Position numbers and translations under genes: made by a program. A model generated the notes under the pieces. It worked only from the letters and a program-made list of their open reading frames with translations, searched no databases and was not told where the DNA came from. From Latrodectus hesperus (taxonomy: Eukaryota > Arthropoda > Arachnida > Araneae > Theridiidae), in assembly GCA_037975125.1 (NCBI GenBank), contig CM075850.1:124027826-124091825 (forward strand): DNA of 64,000 nucleotides. Reading direction: 5' to 3'. This document shows, piece by piece, positions 22,704 to 31,786 of the stretch (positions within the stretch are counted from its first letter, which is position 1; every line of letters begins with the position of its first letter).

Positions 22704-25415
22704 TCACAGGTCGAGTCTCTTTGGAGGTCTCCTGATTCGGTTTGAGCGTCGGAGTGGCACATCAGTTTTCGGCTTTCCGGAAGCGTCTGGTACAGGCTTA
22801 GGTGGTATATCATCACTTGGAGTGGCAGGTACAGGCACATCTTTAGATTCAGGGACAACTTCAGGTACAGGTGCAGGCGGTTCCGATTCAGCAACATCAT
22901 CGGATACTGGCTCATCTGGAAAATTCAATTCTTTATCGTAAATTTGAATTTCAGTAGCAGCTTGGGATAATTCAATCGACTTCCCACATTTCTTTATTTG
23001 ATCTACTTGTCTCTTCCAAATTTCATTTCCAACTTGTATGCTATAACTCAAAGTTCCATCGCGGTTTATAATTGTTCCAATTTTCCATTTGTTAGGTCCG
23101 GAATAATTTATTACGGCTACTTTCTCCCCTTCCTGAAACTCACGCAAGATAGATTCTGTGTTAAGTCTCAAACTCTGTTTCTGAAGAACTTTGTCTCTCA
23201 AATTTGGCTTCAAAAGATCAAGCCTAGTGCGAATACATCTCTTCAAAAACAAGGCACTCGGAGTTTCTCCCGTGAGAAAATGTAGAGTTATTCTATACTG
23301 TAATAAAATTCTTTGTAATTTCACATTTAGATCTCCAGAATCACCTCTACTCGATTTCAACGAAGCTTTGAATAACTGCACTATTCTTTCTGCCTGTCCG
23401 TTCGTAGCAGGATGGTACGGTGCTGAAGTTATATGTTTAATATTATTCAGTTTCAAAAAATGTCGAAATTCGTAACTAGTAAAACTTGCGCCGTTATCAC
23501 TAACCACAGTTAAGGGAATTCCATAATGAGCAAAAAGAATACGAAGATGATGAATTGTAAAACTAGCTGTAATATTTTTCATCGGAATGACTTCTATCCA
23601 CTTCGAATATGCATCAGAGACTACAAAAAACATTTTCCCCATAAAAGGACCAGCGTAGTCAACGTGTATCCTTTGCCAAGGTCCATTTGGCCATTCCCAC
23701 GGATGTCGATTTATCCTTGCTGGTTCGTTCCTCGTTGCGATACAAGCTGAACAGTTCTGAACAAAATTGGCTATACTGGCATCAATACCTTGCCAATAGC
23801 AGTTGCTTCTAGCTATGGCCTTCATTTTGACAATTCCAGGATGTCCAACATGAAGTTCTTCCAAAACTTGATTCTGGTACTTTTCAGGAATGCATACTCT
23901 ATGACCATACATTATGCAACCATTTTGCAATGAAAATTCAGACTCTCTACCTTTCCAAGGCACAGGTAATTCAGTTCCAGATTTTAAACTTTCATACAGT
24001 TCGAACAATTTTCTATCAGTTTTAGTAGCTCTAACTATGTCAGTTGCTGTAACAGGCATTAATTCAACTTGCGAAATATTTGTCACGTCTGCTTCAGTCA
24101 AGTACTCACAGTCCATGTCAACTGCTAGTGGTAACCGTGAAAGTGCATCGGCATTGCCATGATTCTTAGTGTTTCGATACTTGATTGTATAACTGAATGC
24201 TTGGAGAAAAAGTGCATAATGAACCATTTGTGTTGCTGATAGACATGGTAAACTACGATTAGGTGCGAAAATTGATACTAGGGGTTTATGATCGGTTACG
24301 AGATCAAAATGTCGACCAAATAAATATTGATAAAATCTCTTTACTCCCCATACGATACTCAATGCTTCCTTGTCTATCTGCGAATAATTGCGTTCCGTTT
24401 TAGTCAATGACCTTGATGCAAACATTGCTGGTTTTTCTGAACCATCTGGCATAATGTGACTTAAAACTGCTCCTATTCCAACTGGTGATGCATCAGTTTG
24501 TAATACAAGAGGTAACTTAGGATCATAATAGCATAAAATTCGGTCTGAAGCAATTTCTTGTTTCAATGCCTTGAAAGCTTTTTCACATTCTGCAGTCCAC
24601 AAAAATTTAGTACCTTTCTGCAGTAAATTATTGAAAGGAGCGACACGAGTAGATAAGTTGGGAATAAATTTTCCGTAGTAATTGACTAAACCCAAAAAAC
24701 TCTTCAAATCAGATACAGTTTTTGGAACTGGTACCTTCGTAATTGCATCGATTTTTTCTTGTGTTTTGTGGAGGCCGAATTTATCAATTGTATGAATACA
24801 ATAATTCACAGATTTCTTAAAAAATTCACTTTTCCGCTTATTTACTCTGAGACCATATTCTTCTAGTCTCTGTAGTACTAATTCTAACCTTTCAAAATGC
24901 TCTTGATCATTTCTCCCCGTTACGGTAATATCTTCTAAAAATACGTGTACCCCCGCGATGCCTGATAAAACTTGTTCAATGGCCTTCTGCCACACTGCCG
25001 GAGCTAAGGCTATACCATAATTCCTTCTCTTGTAACGGAACAAACCCTTGTAAGTATTGATAGTCAATAGATGTCGGTCCTGCTCATCAACTAACATTTG
25101 AAGGTATGCCTCAGATAAGTCGATTTTAGTAAAGAACTCCCCTCCAGACAGTTCAGCAAAAATGTCCTCGATACGGGGTAAAGGATACTGCTCAATTTTT
25201 AGTCCCGGGTTGATAGTCACCTTATAATCACCACAGATTCGTAGGTTCCCATTCTGTTTGATAACAGGAACAATTGGTGTAGCCCAATCACTATATGTCA
25301 CCGGCTCAATGATGTCTTCTGCAACTAACCTATTAAGTTCAGTTTCTATTCTTTCTTTTAAAGCAAATGGTACTGGTCGAGGTTTAAAAAATACCGGTTT
25401 GTAATTAGGTTTCAT
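22704..25415 (-). CDS. pol: Ty3/Gypsy Pol: reverse transcriptase, RNase H, integrase
   Basis: This 903-residue frame is open throughout. RT spans about residues 1-200, with FTKIDLSEAYLQM (Asp99) and the box normally Tyr/Phe-x-Asp-Asp reading FLED (159-162), so one catalytic Asp is Glu. RNase H has Asp308 (LQTDAS), Glu350 (DKEAL), Asp375 (VTDHKPL) and Asp423 (NADALSR). Integrase has a HHCC zinc finger (His522, His525, Cys555, Cys558) and the D-D-E triad Asp586 (HVDY), Asp640 (VSDNG) and Glu676 (QAER). There is no chromodomain; the tail is Pro-rich and ends RRSNRIRRPPKRLDL. The organisation resembles the K02A2.6/412-type Gypsy groups. Pol is in the same frame as the protease upstream but separated by a TAA immediately before its ATG. 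With the FLED change, this copy is probably inactive. Confidence 0.95.
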   Translation of the reverse strand: MKPNYKPVFFKPRPVPFALKERIETELNRLVAEDIIEPVTYSDWATPIVPVIKQNGNLRICGDYKVTINPGLKIEQYPLPRIEDIFAELSGGEFFTKIDLSEAYLQMLVDEQDRHLLTINTYKGLFRYKRRNYGIALAPAVWQKAIEQVLSGIAGVHVFLEDITVTGRNDQEHFERLELVLQRLEEYGLRVNKRKSEFFKKSVNYCIHTIDKFGLHKTQEKIDAITKVPVPKTVSDLKSFLGLVNYYGKFIPNLSTRVAPFNNLLQKGTKFLWTAECEKAFKALKQEIASDRILCYYDPKLPLVLQTDASPVGIGAVLSHIMPDGSEKPAMFASRSLTKTERNYSQIDKEALSIVWGVKRFYQYLFGRHFDLVTDHKPLVSIFAPNRSLPCLSATQMVHYALFLQAFSYTIKYRNTKNHGNADALSRLPLAVDMDCEYLTEADVTNISQVELMPVTATDIVRATKTDRKLFELYESLKSGTELPVPWKGRESEFSLQNGCIMYGHRVCIPEKYQNQVLEELHVGHPGIVKMKAIARSNCYWQGIDASIANFVQNCSACIATRNEPARINRHPWEWPNGPWQRIHVDYAGPFMGKMFFVVSDAYSKWIEVIPMKNITASFTIHHLRILFAHYGIPLTVVSDNGASFTSYEFRHFLKLNNIKHITSAPYHPATNGQAERIVQLFKASLKSSRGDSGDLNVKLQRILLQYRITLHFLTGETPSALFLKRCIRTRLDLLKPNLRDKVLQKQSLRLNTESILREFQEGEKVAVINYSGPNKWKIGTIINRDGTLSYSIQVGNEIWKRQVDQIKKCGKSIELSQAATEIQIYDKELNFPDEPVSDDVAESEPPAPVPEVVPESKDVPVPATPSDDIPPKPVPDASGKPKTDVPLRRSNRIRRPPKRLDL

Positions 25416-25967
25416 TTAAAGACGGCAACAAAACTTTTCCAGTTTCCAGATACCCGGAGAAAAAATTTTCTCATACTTTTGAAGCAAGATATTTAATTTA
25501 TTGGTTCGAGAATTACAATTTTCAACCCGAACTACTTTAATTGAGCTCCAGTCAAATTGGAAATTTCTGAACCATTCACGACCAAAAACTGCGCTTACTT
25601 TTGCATGTACCAAATAAATAGTTTCTGTATTAATTTGATCTTTGTATTGAATTTGCGCCACTGCTTGGCCAGCTGATGTTATCATAGAATTATCGAAATT
25701 CCTAAGCAATAATTTGGTAGGCTTAATGGCTACATCCGGACAAAGTTTCTTAAATTCATTCACATTCATACAACTAATAGCAGCTCCAGTATCTAATTCA
25801 AATAAACATTTATTCCCTTCAACAAAAATTTCTAATAAAATCTTATCCCTTGCATGTCGTGGTGATTTAACGCTATTAACTGGTACAGTTTCAGAACAAG
25901 ATTCTATTTGTTTAACTGTTTCGTGAGCGGCAGACTTTTGCCAAATGCCCGTTCTTTAAGCAATTCC
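25416..25967 (-). CDS. Gypsy protease region
   Basis: Open from the codon after a stop at 25968-25970 to a TAA at 25416-25418, about 183 residues. It holds the retropepsin active-site motif ELDTGAAIS with the catalytic Asp at 25791-25793. Downstream is a typical FGREW stretch, a conserved segment found before RT in this group. No ATG begins it, so it would be reached by ribosomal frameshift from gag (+1 relative to gag) and is in frame with pol. A TAA at its end then stands in the way of a single Pro-Pol product. Either this is a late inactivating mutation, or RT-IN is re-initiated from the ATG touching the stop. Confidence 0.85.
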
Positions 25968-26667
25968 TACACTGAGTGTTCTTGTGCTTACATTCGTGAG
26001 CTAAATGTTGAATACTATCACATCTGTAACATATCCGAGATTTATCAAACTTCTTTGTAAGTTCAGATTTCTTAAATTTGGAAAAATCTTTTTCGATAGT
26101 TTTATCTTGCGAACTATGTAATTTTTTTATCGATACCATTTGATTCTGAATTTCACACTCATCTCTCTGAGCAGATTCCATTGCGAATGCAATGCTCTTA
26201 GCTTTTTCGTATGTTAACTTATCCTCTGCTAACAGCTTTTTCTGTGTATTTTCGTTTTTGAGACCCATCACCAATTTATCACGAAGCATCGTACTTAAAT
26301 TGTTCCCAAAGTTACAGTGTATCGATAGTTTTTGTAATTCGGCACAATAATTTGCAATGGACTCACCTTCAAATTGCTTCCTCTTGTAGAAACGAAACCG
26401 TTCTGTCATCTCTAGTGGTTTAGGATTCAAATGCTCCGAAAGTAATTTTACGATATCTTGATAAGTCAATTCAGAAGGAATGTTCGGAGTGGCCAGATTC
26501 TTTAACAAATTATGCGTTGTTGCTCCCATAAGGCTTAAAATAGCAGGAACTTTCATTTTATCTTCAATTCCATTAACAACGAAGTAAGATTCTAAACGTT
26601 CCACATAGTTGGACCAGTCTTCCACAGACGCATCATAAGATTCAAAATTATTGTTCGAAGATCCCAT
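25912..26667 (-). CDS. gag: Gypsy Gag with two zinc knuckles
   Basis: 251 residues if translation starts at the ATG (26665-26667) of MGSSNNNFES. The frame is open further upstream into the LTR, but a start inside the LTR is less likely. The capsid-like region runs from about 15 to 170. Two CX2CX4HX4C zinc knuckles close the protein: Cys213-Cys216-His221-Cys226 and Cys233-Cys236-His241-Cys246. The first lacks the usual Gly before His. The protein ends five residues after the second knuckle at AAC AGT TAA. The protease frame overlaps the last ~54 nt in +1. The likely role is packaging the element RNA. Confidence 0.9.
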   Translation of the reverse strand: MGSSNNNFESYDASVEDWSNYVERLESYFVVNGIEDKMKVPAILSLMGATTHNLLKNLATPNIPSELTYQDIVKLLSEHLNPKPLEMTERFRFYKRKQFEGESIANYCAELQKLSIHCNFGNNLSTMLRDKLVMGLKNENTQKKLLAEDKLTYEKAKSIAFAMESAQRDECEIQNQMVSIKKLHSSQDKTIEKDFSKFKKSELTKKFDKSRICYRCDSIQHLAHECKHKNTQCRNCLKNGHLAKVCRSRNS

Positions 26668-26679
26668 CCTCGTCGCCAA
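26663..26679 (-). promoter_or_regulatory. candidate tRNA primer-binding site
   Basis: Right after the 5' LTR the minus strand reads TTGGCGACGAGGATGGG. It starts with the TGG that pairs with the tRNA CCA end, and TGGCGAC is the start typical of Arg-type primers in 412/mdg1-like elements. The proposed Gag start codon lies inside this site, an economical overlap. Primer identity is inferred from memory of the family and not checked. Confidence 0.6.
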
Positions 26680-26685
26680 CTCTTT

Positions 26686-26905
26686 TGTCATGCATGCCAG
26701 GTAGACCAAGAGACGATACGATTCGTTTTACATACAAGCAAAGAACATTTATTGGCATTAAGATACACAGGCACGAACGAGCATAACAACAACTACACCG
26801 AACATGTACAATACGAAACTACGGAACCTCAAAAGTGAAACAAAGCACGCGCGCGTCACACAGCTTGGAAGGTTCTCTAATCTGGCTGTTGCCAGATACA
26901 TAACA
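26686..26905 (-). repeat. 5' LTR of the Ty3/Gypsy element
   Basis: On the minus strand it begins TGTTATGTATCTGGC and ends GCATGACA, the canonical TG...CA termini. It is about 220 bp, near-identical to 22467-22679. With the other LTR it bounds a 4.44-kb element. No certain target-site duplication is visible. Confidence 0.93.
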
Positions 26906-27540
26906 GTTCTCATTTTCGGAAAATAGTGAGTTTGAATTACGACACATTCGTTGATCCGTCGTGTTCGCTAATGGCGCCTGGAGCACATTAAATATGTCGT
27001 AGTTGCAATGCCCTCCAAGTGAAATGATATTTCTGAGGTCTATGATCTGCTTGGTTTTTGCTTGTAAAATACTAAAACCCGCTTTTGAGACTACGAGAAC
27101 ACGCCCATTGAGTCCCTCACTTAAGGAGCCATCACTTCCACCCTTTGTAGTGCAAAAATTTCTTCTAAACTGTCACTAATTCTGCTAAACTATCACTATA
27201 CGTGGTGTTAAAATATTATCTATAAAAATTGGAACTGGGAGATACACTTGATAGAAAAAAACAAAAATTGTCCTATAGACATATGCTGTAAGGCTATTTA
27301 TGGACGCAACTTTAAAATACCATTCCCGTTTCCTGATTTTCTTTGTGCACTAATATGTAAGAGCTATTTTTCAAGGAAAAAAAACATATACACTTTCTGA
27401 GAAATTATTGGAATTAATATCGTAAAAACGATTTATATGGAAGAAAATACTAAATAAAGAAATTAAAACAAGAAAAAAATACCAAAATAAGAAAAAAATC
27501 TTGAACTTTGAAATAAAAAGAAAAATATGTATTTATATAT
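26906..27540. other. intergenic, possible remainder of a split SINE at left edge
   Basis: 26910-27170 is less AT-rich than its surroundings and may be the rest of the repeat split by the LTR element. Nothing coding recognised. Confidence 0.35.
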
Positions 27541-27592
27541 AGAATTGACATATAATTAGGAGTATAAATACTCCTAATTATATGTCAATTCT
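27541..27592. repeat. near-perfect palindrome, 25-bp arms, 2-nt spacer
   Basis: The left arm starts AGAATTGACATATAATTAGG (27541-27565). The right arm 27568-27592 is its exact reverse complement. The spacer is AA. Confidence 0.97.
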
Positions 27593-27834
27593 CATAGTCA
27601 TCTGTATCCTCGTTACTTTTCTCAACACAAGAAAACTTAATTTCCACATTTATAAAAATATTTACTACATTTACAAAAAAAAGTTTTCTAATAGACTAAA
27701 AATATTTTCCCTTAAACATTGTACTACTTTGAAATAGAGAACTTTTCCCTCTGTTTTCATTAATTTTATACTATATTCTAAAATACTGTTAATAAGAAAC
27801 GAACTGTTTAATTGAACCTTAAAACGCTACCCCT

Positions 27835-28010
27835 TTAGCAGTCAGTTCGTCTAACATCTAAAAGTTTAACGTTTTCTGGTTATCAGTTCAACAGTTATTA
27901 GTTTTAATTCTTACCTCGATTGTGTTTGTTTTTAGCAGTTCGAAAGCCCTTTTAAAGTGTAATTCCTGATCGAATCAGCTCTCAAGCAAAAAAGTTGATT
28001 ATAGATTTAC
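27835..28010 (+). mobile_element. degraded SINE (family of 20114)
   Basis: TCAGTTCAACAGTTATTAGT matches the SINE segment GGTTCAACAGTTCGTGGG. Further on, TTAGCAGTTCGAAAGCCCTT then TAAAGTGTAATTCCTGATCG corresponds to TGGTTCGGAATCCACTTTAA and the following segment, ending in CAAAAAAGTTGA for CAAAAAATGACC. Many substitutions; an old copy. Confidence 0.65.
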
Positions 28011-28159
28011 AAAAAACCACACACACACAAACATAAGGGTATTCTCTGTAATCAGTTTTCAATTAAATCCTTTCATAGTTTATTAAAATCAGATAAATCT
28101 TGATTTAGTCTTCTATATATTAAAGCTGTCATTATATGTTAGATTGCTTTCGTTTGATT

Positions 28160-28270
28160 TATCGCTCTACGGTCACTTTTTGCACGTGAAGGTTATTTCA
28201 ACTAACACTTTGAGTTTAATGTGGTTTTCGAACCCACGAACTTTTGAGCTAAAGGCCAAAACGTTAATAA
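28160..28270 (-). mobile_element. degraded SINE fragment
   Basis: On the minus strand TTAGCTCAAAAGTTCGTGGG then TTCGAAAACCACAT matches the SINE B-box region GTTCGTGGGTTCGAATCCCAC. The rest is too diverged to trace. Confidence 0.5.
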
Positions 28271-29378
28271 TAGTAACAGTTGTCTATGCTCCATATTCGA
28301 TGAAAAAGTGCATCTTTCTCAAGGTGGATTCCTTTTTCTATTAAAGAATTAACATTTTTTAATTTATATTAATTATGGATAAAATGTGTGTTTTGAAATG
28401 TGGGAATTCAGTATATTAGTTAGCATTTTAATATGGATCCTTATGTATTATTATCCAAAAGTATAATTGGATTTCCATTTTCATTAAATAAATATGGCAA
28501 AAAATTGTTGAATTTTTTTTTAATTTTAAAAAATAGGTTAAAAGGATCCTCTTTTGGAATAGAATGCAATTATTATAAATATCGATTCATTAGAGTGTTT
28601 AACAAAAGAGTCTGAACAATTTTCTCCTGTTTGATTAAATGAGCCATACCAGCATAACCTAACCAAACCAAAAATTGTTGCTTTAATTTTGTACAGTAGT
28701 CACATCCTTAAGGACATAAAGTATTTCCTCAAAAACTGTTCTTTAGGAAAATTGAATAATTCGTGGATTGTTCAATTTTCGTTATTTGTAAATCTCAATG
28801 CAATTATACTAGTAATGTATAAAGCATCAAAATTTCAATTTCTTATTATGACGTGACTTTTTAACTTGATACCATTTTACCTGAACTGCTGTTAGTTTCT
28901 GATTTATTGCAATTTTACATTTGTTGAATTGATTCTATCTTATGATAAATATTATGGATGACAAACTACAAGTTTATTTTGCCATATGCAATCTTACTTG
29001 CATCCAACCACGCAACATTAAAACAATACACAATGAATTATGTTGAAGAGTACGAACGAATAACTTCAGCTTCCCTGAATAGAGGTCAATTAGATTAGTT
29101 GACATTTAACTATTAAGAGTCTCTAAATAACAATTTTTTGACGATCACACTAAAAAAAATTATAAAACTAATGATTATGTTGCATGCATGCCTTTTTTAG
29201 GGCGAAGTCTCTAGATCAAATTTAAGAACTCAATGGATAAGCTACACGTTGCTATTGTTCAGGACAAATCAGGAGAGCAGAGTAGCATACAAAATTCTCC
29301 AATAACAGTAGAGCTCCAGATGAAATTCCGGTGACAAATGAATTAACAATTGAAATATAGATATTCATTTTATAAAGT
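28271..29378. other. AT-rich intergenic, nothing recognised
   Basis: No coding similarity or repeat termini. A 60-codon plus-strand frame (28433-28615) looks like chance. Confidence 0.4.
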
Positions 29379-29465
29379 CACAGAAAGTGATCAAACACGT
29401 GTTTGATCACTTTCTGTGCCAAAAATTGTACATGAAACCAAAAACTGTACAATTTTTGGTTTCAT
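29379..29465. repeat. perfect 40-bp palindrome plus two overlapping inverted repeats
   Basis: 29379-29418 is a perfect spacerless palindrome; its left half is CACAGAAAGTGATCAAACAC and its centre is CACGTG. Directly adjacent, CCAAAAATTGTACA (29419-29432) pairs with TGTACAATTTTTGG (29446-29459). ATGAAACCAAAAA (29432-29444) pairs with TTTTTGGTTTCAT (29453-29465). The second and third hairpins share bases, so only one can form at a time. Confidence 0.95.
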
Positions 29466-29469
29466 AAAA

Positions 29470-30430
29470 AGAAAAAAAAATTGCTTGAATTTTTCAAATT
29501 GTTAAAACATCAGAATTTATCTCGTCAGCTCAAGTTGTATCAAGATAAAATTCCTCTATGACAGTCCATTTTTAACAATAGCCTGCCATGAAGGAATCAT
29601 CAAAATAAAACTAGCAGAATAAGAATGATTTCGTGTGATTTCAATTCAGATATCTTCTGAATGAGAATAAGGATTGAAAATTTTTGAATTGAATTACTAG
29701 AAATATGGAACGCTTTTGTTATTTTCCAATCAGGAAAATTATTGTAATGGAAGATTTTTTCTTATGATTATAAAGACTTGAGCGAAAATAATCTAGAAAC
29801 TAAAATCTGAGAATTGCCGCTTAGAGAATCTAGGATTTCATCTCTGATTCCTGAGTGATCGCGAAATCTAAATAATAGTATCAGGAGCCAGATTTTCATT
29901 GCAATGGAATATGTTTCGTAGATTTGATGTGTTAACTAAAAAATTTTTAAGTGTAAATAGTCCGAGATATTTAAATATGAAAAATATACTTTTGTGCTCT
30001 CAGAAATTGTAAAGATTGCTTCAGGAGAAAAATTTCAATTTAATGAATTAATTTTACAAGCGAATTATATTTTAGCGTTAAAATGAAGAATAAAAATAAG
30101 ATACCCTGAGAGATTTGATCATTGTTTTGTTGCATTAATAAGTATTTTGATAATGTCATCCATGAGAATTCACAATATTGGTTAAATATATTGTAGATAA
30201 CATCCTATTATAAATTCTGAATTTGAAAAGCCAAATACAAGTAAGTATGGGAAATATTCTCTAGCTTATTCCTCAAAATGATTGAATCCAATTCAAATTT
30301 TTAAAATTCCTTTACATTTTCTAGGAAGAAAATTCAAAATTTCACTCGGAGATCTAAAAATGATTCACAGTATAATGTATCTTGTTCTACAAAAGAGCAC
30401 ACAGAGAGTGATTTACTTTGTAAAAAATTC
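29470..30430. other. AT-rich intergenic, nothing recognised
   Basis: No genes or clear repeats on either strand. Confidence 0.4.
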
Positions 30431-30519
30431 CTAATTTAAATGTTTACATACGCAAGGTTACCGTCTTTGCGTATGTGATTCTAAGAAAAAGAACTCCTTC
30501 TTGTGTTATTGAAAGAATA

Positions 30520-30895
30520 AGAAGAATGATCCCAAGTAGCAAAATAGCTTGGCCCAGTATTGGCAATCTTGCCAAGATAACTTCAACAATGAACCAATAA
30601 TGGACGTCAAGTTTTCCGCAATATACAGCATGCCAAGATAAATTCAATAATTGACCTATAATATGCATCACCTTTTCTCCAATATTGGACATGTCAAGAT
30701 AAACCAAGGTTGTTTCTTCCATGGAAACCAAGGTTTCCTTAATGTAAAAAATGCCAAGGTAAGTCAATATTGGACCAATAGCAGATGCCAAGTTTTTTCC
30801 AGTCTTCCATGATAAGCCATTATTGGACCTAGAAGGGTAACCAAGGTAGTACCAATCTTGGGCATGCCAAGATTTTGCCAATCCAGTATGGCTGC
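30520..30895. repeat. degenerate ~60-bp tandem repeat (TGCCAAGATAA units)
   Basis: Units starting TGCCAAGATAA or close variants recur near 30570, 30631, 30691, 30751 and 30864 with spacing around 60 bp. Most contain a CAATATTGGACC-like segment and a GTTTTC/TTTTCC segment in the second half. The minus strand is open for 145 codons through the array (30444-30881), with Trp/Ile/Leu-rich repeats. This is most likely a by-product of the repeat period and not a gene. Possibly the body of a non-autonomous DNA transposon. Confidence 0.75.
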
Positions 30896-30899
30896 CTAT

Positions 30900-31536
30900 T
30901 TTTCTAAGCTGTTTGGTTGCATTTTTGTTTTCAAGAATTTTCTTACTGATTGAGATTAATGTTCCTGAATTTTAATCATTTAGAAACTTCGATTATTGAA
31001 GTTTAATCGCGACAATTTTCAATTTAAATTAATTTATCAAGAAGTTTTCAATAAGGCGCGGTGTTGGTAAGTTTGATTTTTCTTATATTTATAATAACTA
31101 ATTTTGGTAAGGATGAAAATTTTTAATCTATTTGAACTTACAATTATAATCGAAATCAAAATATTTCATATTTTATGTTTAGATACAATATATTTTATTT
31201 TTTATTTGTATTTGCTTTGTATGTTAATAAACATGAAACTACCCCAAAGCTCAAAATCCGATGTTATTATTATACATAAACATTGATAAATTAGCTGTTC
31301 AAATATTTATCAATATTTATTTATTCACATATAAATTTTTAATTAATATATTTACAGTTTAGTAATATAATATTCTCTTTTGAAGTTTATGGGATCTAAA
31401 TTATTTACAGAAACGAATAAAGGTGTCCGTAATTCAACCTCCTGACAAAATAGGATTGGTCAATTTTCAACAAATTTGTAGATCTGATCTAGTGTTACGC
31501 AATTATTTTAAGAAAATAATTTCGTGGCTTTTCTTT
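30900..31536. other. AT-rich intergenic, nothing recognised
   Basis: No coding similarity; short poly-A/T runs only. Confidence 0.4.
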
Positions 31537-31546
31537 TTTAAGTGAA

Positions 31547-31776
31547 GGGCTCTCCGTGGCTGAGTGGTCAAAAGCATCACTCCTCTAATCGCTTGAGAGC
31601 GTAGGAGTGTGGGTTCGATTCCCACCGTGGCCCTGGGTGTTTTCTTCGTTATCTTCTGTGGTTTTACATCTGTCATTGTGCTATTTGTCCTATTATCGAC
31701 GAAGACTTACAAGCGGATCTCAAGAATCAAGCATACAAGTCTGAATATATGTAATGTAATAAATAAAATAAATAAA
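31547..31776 (+). mobile_element. tRNA-derived SINE (third family), 10-bp TSD
   Basis: The head resembles a class-II tRNA with a long variable arm: A-box-like GTGGCTGAGTGGTCAAAAGC, an extra arm around GCTTGAGAGCG, and a perfect T arm GTGGG-TTCGATT-CCCAC. The acceptor pairing is poor and the sequence continues into a non-tRNA body, so it is a SINE and not a working tRNA. The tail is (AATA)n. Direct repeats TTTAAGTGAA at 31537-31546 and 31777-31786 bound it. It lies ~750 bp upstream of ATP6V0B. Confidence 0.9.
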
Positions 31777-31786
31777 TTTAAGTGAA

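Larger units (their letters stand above)
22467..26905 (-). mobile_element. near-complete Ty3/Gypsy LTR retrotransposon
   Basis: Order on the minus strand: 5' LTR, primer-binding site, Gag, protease, RT-RNase H-integrase, polypurine tract, 3' LTR. No env frame is present. LTR divergence is low (a few substitutions plus one indel in ~215 bp), so the insertion is fairly recent. The coding defects (TAA between protease and RT, FLED in RT) suggest it now depends on other copies, if it moves at all. Confidence 0.95.

Noticed and set aside
22469..24162. Several plus- and minus-strand frames of 60-150 codons overlapping pol
   Set aside because: Out-of-frame shadows of the 903-residue Pol frame, without independent similarity.
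22467..26905. An env gene or infectious retrovirus
   Set aside because: No frame follows integrase before the 3' LTR; the element is a plain gag-pol retrotransposon.
30444..30881. 145-residue Trp-rich protein gene
   Set aside because: The frame follows a degenerate tandem repeat and has no family similarity; treated as a repeat by-product.
31547..31640. Functional class-II tRNA gene
   Set aside because: Acceptor pairing is poor, the sequence runs into a SINE body with an (AATA)n tail, and target duplications bracket the whole unit.
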